64,000 bases of DNA. Source: JBFGCA01 sp041567315. Its GTDB lineage: Bacteria > Acidobacteriota > Thermoanaerobaculia > Multivoradales > JAHEKO01. The notes under the pieces were generated by a model. It worked only from the letters and a program-made list of their open reading frames with translations. It did not search any database and was not told the DNA's origin. The stretch spans positions 1 through 64,000 of the forward strand of contig JBFGCA010000005.1 in the NCBI GenBank assembly GCA_041567315.1, read 5' to 3'. This document shows positions 1-8,821 of this stretch, piece after piece. Positions within the stretch are counted from its first letter, which is position 1. The number at the start of each line of letters is the position of its first letter. The position numbers were made by a program, and so were the translations under genes.

Positions 1-63
1 CCCTGCGACGCCTGCCGGGCGGCGCGGGACGAGGGCGGCGCGAGCGGCCGGGCGGCGGACTGA
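1..63 (+). CDS. C-terminal fragment of an upstream gene (partial)
   Basis: Frame 1 is open from the first base and ends at a TGA at 61-63. It gives about 20 residues that contain a CxxC (CDAC) and an Ala/Gly/Arg-rich tail. It is read in the same direction as the cyclophilin gene that follows 67 bases later. Nothing identifies the protein. It could also be chance reading in GC-rich DNA, so this is only a likely gene end. Confidence 0.35.
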   Translation, partial: PCDACRAARDEGGASGRAAD

Positions 64-130
64 GATCGCCGCCCGGAGCCGAGCCGCCGCGGCCCGCCGC
101 AGGGCTCGCCAGACAAAGGAGACTCCCGAC

Positions 131-718
131 ATGAAGCTGTTCCTGCTGTTGACGATCGCGATCTTCGGTTTTGCCGCCGCCTCCGGCGCCTACGCGGACG
201 GCGGCCCGCGGGTGACCCTCGAGACCTCGAAGGGCACGGTGGTGCTGGAGCTCGATCAGGAGAAAGCGCCGGAGACGGTGAAGAACTTCCTGGCCTACGT
301 CGAGTCGGGGTTCTACGACGGCACGGTCTTCCACCGGGTGATCCCCGGCTTCATGGTCCAGGGCGGCGGCTTCACGCCCGACATGCAGCAGAAGCCGACC
401 CGCGACAAGATCCAGAACGAGGCCGACAACGGGCTCGACAACGAGCGCGGCACGGTGGCGATGGCGCGGACCAACGACCCGCACAGCGCCACGGCGCAGT
501 TCTTCGTCAACGTGGCCGACAACGACTTCCTCGACCACACCAGCAAGGACGCGCGCGGCTGGGGCTACGCGGTGTTCGGCAGGGTGGTCGAGGGGATGGA
601 CGTGGTCGACGCCATCGTCAAGGTCCCCACCGCCAACCGCGGGATGCACCAGAACGTGCCGGTCGAGCCGGTGCTGATCGAGAAGGCGTCGGTCGCCGGG
701 GCGCCGGCGGCCGAGTAG
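131..718 (+). CDS. Secreted cyclophilin-type peptidyl-prolyl cis-trans isomerase
   Basis: A 195-residue protein that catalyses cis-trans isomerisation of Xaa-Pro bonds, probably in the periplasm. Residues 1-22 form a signal peptide with a likely cut after AYA. The cyclophilin fold fills the rest: [13 protein letters not shown] at 67-79 carries the catalytic Arg (R69) and the active-site Phe, Met and Gln, and TAQFF at 121-125 is the second active-site strand. An AAAGGAGA ribosome site lies just upstream of the ATG. It converges on the hypothetical gene at 726-1361 with only 7 bases between stops. The family is certain; the periplasmic location rests on the signal peptide. Confidence 0.95.
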   Translation: MKLFLLLTIAIFGFAAASGAYADGGPRVTLETSKGTVVLELDQEKAPETVKNFLAYVESGFYDGTVFHRVIPGFMVQGGGFTPDMQQKPTRDKIQNEADNGLDNERGTVAMARTNDPHSATAQFFVNVADNDFLDHTSKDARGWGYAVFGRVVEGMDVVDAIVKVPTANRGMHQNVPVEPVLIEKASVAGAPAAE

Positions 719-725
719 ACGAGCT

Positions 726-1361
726 CTACTTCTTGGTCTTCTGGCGGACGAAGGCCACGCAGGCCCACAGCACCTCGAGCTGCTCGCGGCCGTGGGGGAG
801 GGTGAGCCCCGCCCACACGTCGCGCGCCGCCGAGAACAGGTCGTGGAGGTCGACCTCGAGCTTCTTCTCGACGATCCGCCGCAGGGCGGCGAAGAGGTCG
901 GCCACGGTCCACAGCGACGGCTGCTTGCCACCCAGCTCGCGCCACGCCACCTCGAGGGCGGTGAGTCGCCGCGCGGCCAGCTCCGGGTCGCCGTAGCGGG
1001 CGCGCAGCCGCCGCGCCTCGGGCAGCTCCGAGAACTCGCCGGGCAGCTCGCGGTTGCTGATCACCTGCCAGTGCTGGGGCAGCAGCTCCTCCTTGCGGAT
1101 CTGCATGACCAGCGCGTCGAAGCGCGGCAGCGGCAGCTCGAAGAGCGCCGGCAGGGTCGGCAGGTCGGCGCCCTCGATCCAGGCCGCGATCTGCGCCGCG
1201 GTCGGCAGCTCCCGGGCCGGCGGCGCGGGTTTGCCAGGTGGCTTGGCCGGGGGCTTGGCTGCCGGCTTCCCGGGCGCCTCGGCCGGGGCTTTGGCTGCGG
1301 GCTCGGCCGTGGCCGGAGCGGCCGCCGGCTCCTCGGACGGCGCGGTGTCGCTATCGGTCAT
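726..1361 (-). CDS. Hypothetical protein with Ala/Pro/Lys-rich N-terminus
   Basis: A 211-residue protein not recognised. Residues 1-55 are a low-complexity Ala/Pro/Glu/Lys tail, made partly of repeated PAKP/PGKP-like units. The remaining 150 residues look like a compact, mostly helical, soluble domain with conserved-looking aromatic and charged positions and no signal peptide or membrane segment. It starts 17 bases downstream of the tRNA-Leu 3' end on the same strand, so it may be co-transcribed with the tRNA. A DNA- or membrane-binding role for the basic Ala/Pro tail would be a guess. Confidence 0.7.
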   Translation of the reverse strand: MTDSDTAPSEEPAAAPATAEPAAKAPAEAPGKPAAKPPAKPPGKPAPPARELPTAAQIAAWIEGADLPTLPALFELPLPRFDALVMQIRKEELLPQHWQVISNRELPGEFSELPEARRLRARYGDPELAARRLTALEVAWRELGGKQPSLWTVADLFAALRRIVEKKLEVDLHDLFSAARDVWAGLTLPHGREQLEVLWACVAFVRQKTKK

Positions 1362-1378
1362 CTCTTCTCGGGTCGGGG

Positions 1379-1463
1379 TGGTGCCGAAGGCCGGACTCGA
1401 ACCGGCACGGGTTGCCCCACACGCCCCTCAAGCGTGCGCGTCTACCAATTCCGCCACTTCGGC
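1379..1463 (-). tRNA. tRNA-Leu (anticodon GAG)
   Basis: Read on the minus strand, the sequence folds as a class II tRNA of 85 nt including an encoded CCA. The acceptor arms GCCGAAG and CTTCGGC pair perfectly. The anticodon stem CACGC/GCGTG encloses the loop TTGAGGG, giving anticodon GAG. The GGTTCGAGTCC T-arm and a long variable arm are visible. It lies between secG and the hypothetical gene, all on the minus strand. The palindromic half-repeat at 1508-1578 begins 45 bases upstream of its 5' end. Confidence 0.95.
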
Positions 1464-1507
1464 GTGTGGTCGAATGTCTGCGAGGCCCATGTCCGAACCC
1501 TGCTCCC

Positions 1508-1578
1508 GACCGAGGAGCAACGCCGCCCAGCGGGATGCAGCGCCGCTCGAATGTAAAGGAACTTGCCGCACGGGACAC
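1508..1578. repeat. Half-copy of a palindromic intergenic repeat
   Basis: These 71 bases are identical, in inverted orientation, to 17887-17957, the left half of the palindromic element at 17887-18048. The right half is missing here. The outer end reads into CTAG, and the secG stop codon (TAG, minus strand, 1578-1580) overlaps it. The segment fills the secG to tRNA-Leu gap. Its open reading in one frame also appears at the start of the over-long frame of the TPR gene near 17930, which shows that frame's first codons are repeat, not gene. Confidence 0.85.
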
Positions 1579-2078
1579 TAGCCGCTTTCGCTGCCAGCGG
1601 GCGGGGCCGGCGCTTCGACCGGCGCCTCGTCGGCGGACCCGGTTGCCGCCCCGGAAGGCGTCCCGGCGGGCGCCGCGGGGTCTCCGCTCGCCTCGCCGGC
1701 CGCTCCGGACGGCGCCTCGCCCGCCCCCTCTTCTCCGATCGGGGTCTCGGTGGCCTCGAGGTCGGCCTCCGGCTCCAGCAGCCCGCCGGCCGTCACCGGC
1801 TCGGCCGTGGCCTCCTCGGCCGGCACGTCGGAGAGCACCGAGCGGCCGGCGGCACCCGACTTCAGGAACCCGATTCCCATGGTGGTGACGATGAAGGCGA
1901 TGAAGGCGCCCACCGTCAGCTTGTGGAGCAGCGTCGCGGCGCCGCGGGCGCCGAACGCGGCCTGCGTGGTGCCGCCGCCGAAGACCGACAGATCGGCCCC
2001 TTTGCCCTGCTGGAGGAGAACCACCAGGATGAGGAACAGGCAGACGACGATGTGGATGGTGGTCAACAGTACGATCAC
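1578..2078 (-). CDS. secG: Preprotein translocase subunit SecG with long C-terminal tail
   Basis: SecG is the small membrane partner of SecYE in protein export. Residues 1-22 and about 52-72 are the two membrane segments, joined by the family loop LLQQGKGADLSVFGGG. The family is usually 70-110 residues; this one has 166 because of a low-complexity Ala/Glu/Pro/Gly tail from about residue 80. It follows tpiA by 47 bases as the last protein gene of the gap-pgk-tpiA-secG block, followed by tRNA-Leu. The stop codon lies at the edge of the palindromic repeat, so repeat insertion may have set the length of the tail. Confidence 0.93.
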   Translation of the reverse strand: MIVLLTTIHIVVCLFLILVVLLQQGKGADLSVFGGGTTQAAFGARGAATLLHKLTVGAFIAFIVTTMGIGFLKSGAAGRSVLSDVPAEEATAEPVTAGGLLEPEADLEATETPIGEEGAGEAPSGAAGEASGDPAAPAGTPSGAATGSADEAPVEAPAPPAGSESG

Positions 2079-2125
2079 GGGCTCTTACCTCCCGGCCGGC
2101 TCGGCGGCGCCAGGCGCCGCCCAAC

Positions 2126-2901
2126 TCAGCCGCAAACCTCGATGATAGCGAGGAATCGCTCCGGGTCAAGGCTGGCGCCGCCGACCAGGAAGCCGTCGAC
2201 GTCCGGCTGGGCGTAGAGCTCGGCGGCGTTGCCGGGGTTGACCGAGCCCCCGTAGAGGATGCGGCGGGCGGCGGCCTGCTCGGCGCCGACCAGGTCGGCG
2301 AGCAGCTCGCGCAGGAAGCGGTGCACCTCCTGCGCCGTCTCGGGGGTGGCGGTCTGGCCGGTGCCGATCGCCCACACCGGCTCGTAGGCCAGCGCGAAGG
2401 GGTCGGGACGCCCGGCGAGGGCGCCGCCCAGCTGGCGCTCCAGGACCTCGAAGGTGCGGCCGGCGGCGCGCTCCTCGGAGCTCTCGCCGATGCAGACCAG
2501 CGGCGTCAATCGGTGGCGGTTGGCGGCCGCCGACTTGGCCGCCACCAGCGCGTCGCCCTCGCCGTGGTCCCGGCGGCGCTCGCTGTGGCCGCACAGCACC
2601 CAGCTGCAGCCGGCCTCGGCGAGCTGCGCCCCCGAGACGTCGCCGGTGAAGGCCCCCTCGGCCTCGGGGTGCAGATCCTGTCCGCCCCAGGCCACCGCGC
2701 CGCCGTCGAGCGCCGCGGCCACCGCCGGCAGCAGCGGGAAGGACGGGAAGAGCACCACCTCGGCCGCAGGAGCCGCTCCCAGCCCGTCGCGCAGCCGGCG
2801 GCAGTAGCCGGCCGCGTCGGCGGCGAGCCGGTACATCTTCCAGTTGCCGCCCACCACCGGCCGCCGGCGCGGCCCGCCCGCGGTGGTGCCCGGGGCGGCG
2901 C

Positions 2902-2905
<4 letters not shown>
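2126..2905 (-). CDS. tpiA: Triosephosphate isomerase
   Basis: Interconverts dihydroxyacetone phosphate and glyceraldehyde 3-phosphate in glycolysis and gluconeogenesis. The 259-residue length is normal for the single TIM barrel. Active-site residues are visible: NWKM with K23, CGHSERR with H107, and [10 protein letters not shown] with the catalytic E175; the phosphate-binding GGSV and GFLVGGASL loops follow. The ATG overlaps the pgk stop as ATGA (2902-2905), which implies translational coupling in the gap-pgk-tpiA-secG operon. Confidence 0.98.
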
Positions 2906-4094
<1,189 letters not shown>

Positions 4095-4098
<4 letters not shown>

Positions 4099-5105
4099 GA
4101 GTCGAGCCCCCTTCCCGCCAGTTCGAGCAGGTCGGCCAGCCGGTTGGCGTGCCCCCACTCGTTGTCGTACCAGGCGACCACCCGCGACAGCCCGCCCCCG
4201 ACCGTGCGGGTCAAGGGCAGGTCGACCACCGCCGAGTGGGGGTCGCCCACGAAGTCCGAGGACACCAGCTCCTCCTCGCTCACCGCCAGGATGCCGGCCA
4301 GCTCGCCGGCGGCCGCCTCGCGGAAGGCGGCGTTGAGGGCCGCGGCGTCGGGGCGCTCGCGGAGCAGCGTCACCAGGTCGATCAGCGACACGTTGGGGGT
4401 CGGCACCCGCACCGCCAGGCCGTCCAGCCGGCCGGCCAGGCTGGGCAGCACCTGGGCGATGGCGGTCGAGGCGCTGGTGGTGGTGGGGATCATGTTGATC
4501 GCCGCCGCCCGCGCCCGCCGCGGGTCGCGGTGCGGGAAGCCCAGCAGCCGCTGGTCGTTGTTGTAGCTGTGGACGGTGTCGAGCAGCGCACTCTCGATGC
4601 CGAAGCGCCGCTCCAGCACCCAGGCCACCGGCGCCAGGCAGTTGGTGGTGCACGAGGCGGCGCTCAGCAGATGATGGCGCCCGGGGTCGTAGTCGCGGTG
4701 ATTGACCCCCATGCAGATGGTGAGGTCCATGCCCTCGGCGTTGGCCGAGACCACCACCTTCCTGACCGGTCCGCGCAGGTGGGCGGTGGCCAGCTCGCGG
4801 CGATCGCAGTGGCCGGTGGCGTCCACCACCACGGCCGGCCCGGTCTCCAGCCAGGGAATGCGCCCCGGGTCGGGCTCTTGGAAGGCGGCGATCCGCCGCC
4901 CGTCGACGACCAGCGCCCCGTCAGCCGCCGCCACCTCCCCTGGATAGCGGCCGTGGACCGAGTCGCGGGCCACCAGCCGGGCGAGCTGCGGCGCGCTGCC
5001 GATGTCGTTGACCGCCACTAGCTCCAGCCCCGGCCGCCCGGCCGCCACCCGCAGCAGCGCCCGCCCGATGCGCCCCAGTCCGTTGATGGCGAAGCGGACG
5101 GGCAT
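4095..5105 (-). CDS. gap: Glyceraldehyde-3-phosphate dehydrogenase (type I)
   Basis: Oxidises and phosphorylates glyceraldehyde 3-phosphate with NAD+. The 336-residue protein has the dinucleotide motif NGLGRIGR at 8-15, D34 after the second strand (which favours NAD over NADP), the catalytic Cys in SCTTNC (C152) and the active-site His in [10 protein letters not shown] (H179). It is the first gene of the minus-strand gap-pgk-tpiA-secG block. The region upstream (5106-5270) holds a 9-bp inverted repeat and then the divergent antitoxin promoter. Confidence 0.98.
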
Positions 5106-5207
5106 GACGCAGCAGGGGAGCCTGAAGCCGTTCCGGCTCGTGCGGGCGGCTTGGCGTGGGTGCTGGGCGCCATGGCCGGAGCGCGAGCGATCGGCCGAGG
5201 ACCGGAG

Positions 5208-5240
5208 TCTAGCAGTCGGCAGATCGGCTGTACTGCTAGA
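5208..5240. promoter_or_regulatory. Perfect 9-bp inverted repeat between gap and the antitoxin gene
   Basis: TCTAGCAGT at 5208-5216 is matched by ACTGCTAGA at 5232-5240, with an inner CAG/CTG pair in the 15-base spacer. It lies in the divergent intergenic region, 103 bases upstream of the gap ATG and 31 bases before the antitoxin -35 box. It could be an operator or a hairpin in the gap leader. No T-run follows on either strand, so a terminator is less likely. Confidence 0.5.
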
Positions 5241-5270
5241 TGGCTGCAGCAGACTGTCCCGAATAGGGGG

Positions 5271-5302
5271 TTGACTTTTGTACCAAAGTAGTATAGTTAT
5301 AT
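5271..5302 (+). promoter_or_regulatory. Putative promoter and operator of the Phd-like antitoxin gene
   Basis: An AT-rich island in GC-rich DNA. TTGACT at 5271-5276 is a good -35 box, and TATAGT (5292-5297) or the overlapping TTATAT is a -10 box. Between them TTTGTACCAAA is a small palindrome with a 3-base centre, as expected for antitoxin autoregulation. The ATG follows about 30 bases downstream with a GAGGAG ribosome site. Confidence 0.6.
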
Positions 5303-5330
5303 GGTGTCATAGGAAATCGAGGAGCAGTCC

Positions 5331-5621
5331 ATGATCTGGAAGACCATCAGTGAAGCCCGCAAGGAGCTACCTAGCCTCCTGGACTCGGCGGCCCGGGTCA
5401 CGGTGACGCGCCATGGCAAGCCGGCGGCCGTCATTCTCGACTACGCCGACTACCGCCAGTTGATGACGGCGTGGGAGCTGGCCAAGGACCCGCAGCGGCT
5501 GCAGCGGCTCGTAGCGAGTCATCGCCGCTTCGAGTCCGAGGCCGCAGCCCACTCCGCGCCGGCGGTCGCCAGGGCGACGACGATCCACGAGGGAACCGTT
5601 GGGCCTCGAGCCCCTCGGTGA
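5331..5621 (+). CDS. Phd/YefM-family type II antitoxin
   Basis: A 96-residue antitoxin-like protein that would bind DNA with its N-terminal Phd fold and neutralise a toxin with its C-terminus. ISEARKELPSLLD near the start and VTVTRHGKPAAVILDYADYRQL at about 23-44 follow the Phd/YefM pattern. The C-terminal tail is Ala-rich and ends over the next gene. A clear promoter, palindrome and GAGGAG ribosome site precede it. No recognised toxin (RelE/YoeB, Doc, PIN) follows; the next frame, which overlaps it by 23 bases, encodes an unknown protein in the toxin position. Confidence 0.85.
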   Translation: MIWKTISEARKELPSLLDSAARVTVTRHGKPAAVILDYADYRQLMTAWELAKDPQRLQRLVASHRRFESEAAAHSAPAVARATTIHEGTVGPRAPR

Positions 5622-5895
5622 GCGGTACGTCCGCGCGGTTCCGCCCTTCAGGCTCGACCGTGACGCGCCGGCGGTTCTCGCTATCCTGGGCACGGTCTCC
5701 GGGGCCCGCGCCGGGTGCGTCAAGATGGTGCTCGACGAGGTCGAGCGGGGTGAGCGGCGGCTACGCTACTTCCTCCACCCGGGATTGTTCTCGGTGGACG
5801 CCGAGGAGTGCGATTTCGTGATCCTTGTGTCGATCAGTCAGGACGGCGGGGTGGGCCGCGTTCAGGAACTCGTCGATTCGTCCGTCTGGGAGTGA
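5599..5895 (+). CDS. Hypothetical protein in the toxin position of a Phd module
   Basis: A 98-residue protein that starts with TTG at 5599, preceded by a GAGGGA site 5 bases away, and overlaps the antitoxin 3' end by 23 bases. It is not recognised. It has mixed alpha/beta character with no membrane segment or signal peptide, and an acidic C-terminal half (YFLHPGLFSVDAEECDFVILVSI). It lacks the RelE/YoeB terminal aromatic-basic motif and PIN acidic spacing. Position and coupling suggest co-expression with the antitoxin; a toxin role is inference only. Confidence 0.6.
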   Translation: MGLEPLGERYVRAVPPFRLDRDAPAVLAILGTVSGARAGCVKMVLDEVERGERRLRYFLHPGLFSVDAEECDFVILVSISQDGGVGRVQELVDSSVWE

Positions 5896-5900
5896 GGCGG

Positions 5901-6170
5901 ATGTCCCTGGGCGATTCGCTTCAGCTCGCCGGGCTCGGGCTGGATCTGATCGGAGCCTTCCTGCTGGCCAACGGGCTGTTGTCCGGGCGTCCGGTGGTAC
6001 TCCCTCGAATCCTGTTCAGCGCGCTCTACAGGGGTAGGGTCGCCCGGGGCAAGGTGCGGGTCGCGCTCTCGCAGGAGGACCACCTCAAGTCGCTTCAAGG
6101 GGTCGCGTTCATCGCCGCCGGGTTCCTGGTGCAGGCGGTTGGCCTCTTGTTGGCAGGCCGAGGTCGCTGA
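5901..6170 (+). CDS. Small membrane protein, two transmembrane segments
   Basis: An 89-residue protein beginning at the ATG at 5901 after a GTGAGGCGG site; the longer open frame upstream belongs to shadow sequence. Hydrophobic stretches at about 9-26 (LAGLGLDLIGAFLLANGL) and 67-84 are likely membrane helices flanking a basic loop. It starts 5 bases after the previous gene, and its TGA overlaps the tsaD ATG by one base, so all three are probably co-transcribed. The family is unknown. Confidence 0.7.
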   Translation: MSLGDSLQLAGLGLDLIGAFLLANGLLSGRPVVLPRILFSALYRGRVARGKVRVALSQEDHLKSLQGVAFIAAGFLVQAVGLLLAGRGR

Positions 6171-7249
6171 TGAGCCGCCATCGGCCGCTGGTGTTGGGGA
6201 TCGAGACCTCCTGCGACGACACCGCCTGTGCGGTGGTCGACGGCGAGGGGCGGGTGCTGGCCTCGGCGGTGTCGAGCCAGCTGGCCGCCCACCGGCCCTA
6301 CGGCGGGGTGGTGCCGGAGCTGGCCTCGCGCGAGCATCTGGCCAACTGGCCGGCGGTGAGCGGGGAGGCGCTCGCCGAGGCCGGCGTCGGGCTCGGCGAG
6401 GTCGACGCGGTGGCGGCCACCCGCGGGCCGGGGCTGATCGGAGCGCTGCTGGTCGGACTGTCGCTCGGCCGTTCGATCGCCTGGGGTCTGGGCAAGCCGT
6501 TCTACGGCGTCCACCACCTGGAAGGGCACCTCTACTCGCCGTTCCTCGCGGCCCCCGGCGAGCCCGCCGACGCGACCCCCGAGCGGTTTCTGGGTCTGGT
6601 CGTCTCGGGCGGGCACAGCTGTCTGTACGAAGCCGCGGAAGGCGCGGTCACGACGCTGGCCGAGACCCGCGACGACGCCATGGGCGAGGTGTTCGACAAG
6701 GTGGGCAAGCGGCTGGGGCTGCCCTTCCCGCAGGGGCCCGAGGTCGACCGGTTGGCCGAACACGGCGACCCCGGCCGCTTCCCGCTGGCGGTCGCGCGGT
6801 GCAGCGACGGGTCGCTAGATTTCTCCTTTTCGGGGCTCAAGACCCAGACCCTGGTCGAGATCGAGGGGCTGGAGGCGGCCGGCGTCGACACCGATCTCGC
6901 CCGCCCGGCCGCCGAGGCGCCGGCGGCGGTGCTCGATCTTCTGGCCGGCTTCCGGGCCGCGGCGGTGGCCCAGGTGCTCGACCGGCTGGAGCGGCTGCGG
7001 CTGTGCCGGCAGGGGCTCGAGCGGCCGATCGGGCTGCTGGCGGTGTCGGGCGGGGTGGCCGCCAACCGGCTGCTGCGCCGCGAGCTCGAGCGCTGGGCGG
7101 CGGAGTGCGAGGTGCCGCTGCGGCTGGTGTCGCTCGCCTACTCCGGCGACAACGCGGCGATGATCGCCCACGCCGCCTTGATCCGCCACCGGCGCGGCGA
7201 CGCCGACGACCCACTGGCCGTCGACGCCGCCAGCCGGGTGGCGCTGTAG
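6170..7249 (+). CDS. tsaD: tRNA N6-adenosine threonylcarbamoyltransferase TsaD
   Basis: Transfers the threonylcarbamoyl group to A37 of ANN-decoding tRNAs, working with TsaB and TsaE. The 359-residue length fits the family. It begins with LGIETSCDDTACAVV, the ASKHA-fold signature; the metal ligands HHLEGH at 115-120 are present, followed by VVSGGHS and the C-terminal SGGVAANRLLR and YSGDNAAMIA motifs. The ATG shares one base with the upstream stop (TGATG). This is a housekeeping gene at the end of a run that starts with the antitoxin module. Confidence 0.98.
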   Translation: MSRHRPLVLGIETSCDDTACAVVDGEGRVLASAVSSQLAAHRPYGGVVPELASREHLANWPAVSGEALAEAGVGLGEVDAVAATRGPGLIGALLVGLSLGRSIAWGLGKPFYGVHHLEGHLYSPFLAAPGEPADATPERFLGLVVSGGHSCLYEAAEGAVTTLAETRDDAMGEVFDKVGKRLGLPFPQGPEVDRLAEHGDPGRFPLAVARCSDGSLDFSFSGLKTQTLVEIEGLEAAGVDTDLARPAAEAPAAVLDLLAGFRAAAVAQVLDRLERLRLCRQGLERPIGLLAVSGGVAANRLLRRELERWAAECEVPLRLVSLAYSGDNAAMIAHAALIRHRRGDADDPLAVDAASRVAL

Positions 7250-7259
7250 CCGGCCGCCG

Positions 7260-7820
7260 CTATTCGCCGTCGGGCGCGGGGCCGCCGCCCGGGCCGCGCC
7301 CGCCCCAGGGACCGCGATCCCAGCCGTGCCCGTGCCGGCCGTGGCCGAACCCCGGGCCCTCATGCCAGCCGAAGCCGCGGCCGCGGAGCTCGCGGCGCCG
7401 CTCGTGGAGCTCCCGCATCTCGGCGCGCTGCTCGGGGGTGAGCACCTGGCGGATCTCCTGGCCGAAGCGGGCCCGCGCCACCGCCAGCTCGACTCGGGCG
7501 TCGGCCAGCTGCCGAGCGGCGGCCCGGAGCGCCCCCTCGTCGAAGTCCTCGGCGTGGATCGCCGCCTCGAGCACCTCCTCGAGGTCGATCGCCTGCTCGT
7601 GGAGCGGCGCCATCTGCTCGCGGTGCGCGGTCCACAGGCCGCGCAGGGTCTCGACCTGGGCGTCGCTCAGCTCGAGCCGCTCGGCCAGCCGCTCGAGCAT
7701 CCACTCGCCGTGCGGCGCGGAGTGGGCGGCGGCCGGCGGTGCGGCCCAGGCGACGGCGGTCCACGCGGCGACCGCGACGGCCGCGGCCATCAGCCAACGG
7801 ATAGGGATTCTGGTAGTCAT
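7260..7820 (-). CDS. Spy/CpxP-like periplasmic protein
   Basis: A 186-residue protein with a signal peptide (about 1-31) and a helical body containing the LTPEQRAEM form of the LTxxQ motif near residue 128, typical of the Spy/CpxP/ZraP chaperone-sensor group. The C-terminal 35 residues are rich in His, Gly and Arg, which suggests metal binding. An AAGGAGA ribosome site precedes the ATG. It is read towards tsaD (11 bases between ends). Its own promoter carries the motif TGTAACCGGA that also precedes the ECF sigma operon, so it is probably in that sigma factor's regulon. Confidence 0.85.
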   Translation of the reverse strand: MTTRIPIRWLMAAAVAVAAWTAVAWAAPPAAAHSAPHGEWMLERLAERLELSDAQVETLRGLWTAHREQMAPLHEQAIDLEEVLEAAIHAEDFDEGALRAAARQLADARVELAVARARFGQEIRQVLTPEQRAEMRELHERRRELRGRGFGWHEGPGFGHGRHGHGWDRGPWGGRGPGGGPAPDGE

Positions 7821-7870
7821 CTCTCGAGTTCTCCTTGTTCGGTCGGTGGGTGTTTCTGACTGCTCCCGAC

Positions 7871-7903
7871 CTGTCAGAGAGAGCGAGCGGTTTTCCGGTT
7901 ACA
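7871..7903 (-). promoter_or_regulatory. Putative ECF-type promoter of the Spy/CpxP-like gene
   Basis: On the minus strand TGTAACCGGA (7903-7894) is followed, 20 bases after TGTAACC, by TGACAG within CTCTGACAG (7879-7871). The same arrangement with the same spacing precedes the sigma gene at 9479-9511. The Spy/CpxP-like ATG lies about 50 bases downstream. Confidence 0.6.
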
Positions 7904-7913
7904 GCGAATCGGA

Positions 7914-8417
7914 TTACGGCTGTCCGTGGCGCGGGCGGCGGCCGAAGTGATGGCGATGCGGCCCGGGCGGCCCCAGGAGCCCCTCGTCGAGCAGCCGCCG
8001 CTGGCGAAGCCGCTCGAATCGCCGACGCTGCTCGGGCGTCAGCACGGCGGCGATGCGCCCGGCGGTCTCCTCCATCAATGCCTCGACCCGCGGGCGCAGC
8101 TCGTGACGCATCGCCGCCGCCCGGCGGCCGCTGTCGGAGAGGATCTCCTCGATCTGCCGCTGCTGCTCGGGCGAGAGCTCCAGCTCGCGGGCCATCCACC
8201 GGCCCAGAAAGGGTGTGCCCGGTGGCGTCCCCGGCGGCGCCTCTGCGGACGAGCCCGGCCCGAGCCGGTGGAGCAGACCGTGGATCGCGCCGTGGGGGGG
8301 TCCCTCCCACGGCCGGTGCAGGCGCTCGAAGTAGTAGAGGTGCATCCCCAGGGCGCCGATCGCCACTCCCGAAAGGAACAGCGTTGCCACCAGCAGCACC
8401 GACAGCGGCCGGCTCAC
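7914..8417 (-). CDS. ZraP/Spy-like membrane-anchored periplasmic sensor
   Basis: A 167-residue protein started by a GTG that overlaps the anti-sigma stop as GTGA. Residues 4-22 form one membrane anchor or uncleaved signal. The rest is a helical periplasmic domain with LSPEQQRQIEEIL and LTPEQRRRFERLR, two LTxxQ-type motifs, and an Arg/His-rich end. It is the third gene of the sigma/anti-sigma operon. By analogy with CnrX/ZraP-type proteins it may sense metal or misfolded protein for the anti-sigma factor; this role is inferred. Confidence 0.82.
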   Translation of the reverse strand: MSRPLSVLLVATLFLSGVAIGALGMHLYYFERLHRPWEGPPHGAIHGLLHRLGPGSSAEAPPGTPPGTPFLGRWMARELELSPEQQRQIEEILSDSGRRAAAMRHELRPRVEALMEETAGRIAAVLTPEQRRRFERLRQRRLLDEGLLGPPGPHRHHFGRRPRHGQP

Positions 8418-8821
8418 GGCGAGCCCCCGTCGCTGAGCACTTCGTCGTCGAGCACCCAGACCAGCAGGTCGCCGGTCGAGGCCGCCTCGAGGAGCGCGTC
8501 GGGCGAGCTGGTCTGGGTCCAGCACCAGGCGCCCAGCGCCAGCGCCAGGGCAAGGGTGGCGGGCAGCAGCCGCAGCGCGGCGCGGCCCACCAGGTCCTGG
8601 TCGGCCGCCGGCAGCGCCGCGGCGACCCGCGTGGCGAAGCCCGGGGGTGGCGTCACCGGGGTCCGGTGCGAGCGCAGCGCCTCGACCGCCAGTCCCAGCC
8701 GGGCCGCGAACTCCGCGCAGGCGTCGCACTCGGCGAGATGCCGCACCGCCTCGGGCCGGGCCGTCCGGCCGTCGCCGGCGGCCAGCAGGGCGCGGGTCCG
8801 GTCGCAGCTCGCCGCCTTCAT
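8414..8821 (-). CDS. Zinc-finger anti-sigma factor
   Basis: A 135-residue membrane protein that would hold the adjacent ECF sigma factor inactive at the inner membrane. HLAECDAC at 28-35 is the HxxxCxxC zinc-finger motif of the anti-sigma domain; residues about 84-102 form one membrane helix; the C-terminus is a short periplasmic tail. The ATG overlaps the sigma stop as ATGA (8818-8821), and its own stop overlaps the ZraP-like gene, so all three are translated together. Confidence 0.9.
   Translation of the reverse strand: MKAASCDRTRALLAAGDGRTARPEAVRHLAECDACAEFAARLGLAVEALRSHRTPVTPPPGFATRVAAALPAADQDLVGRAALRLLPATLALALALGAWCWTQTSSPDALLEAASTGDLLVWVLDDEVLSDGGSP

Noticed and set aside
714..730. AGTAGA/TCTACT hairpin as a terminator between convergent genes
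   Set aside because: Only 6 bp, AT-containing stem, no clear T-run on either strand, and it overlaps both stop codons.
1379..1578. tRNA-Leu as an integration site for a mobile island
   Set aside because: No integrase and no direct repeat of the tRNA 3' end was seen nearby; the half-repeat is upstream of the tRNA 5' end, not at its 3' end.
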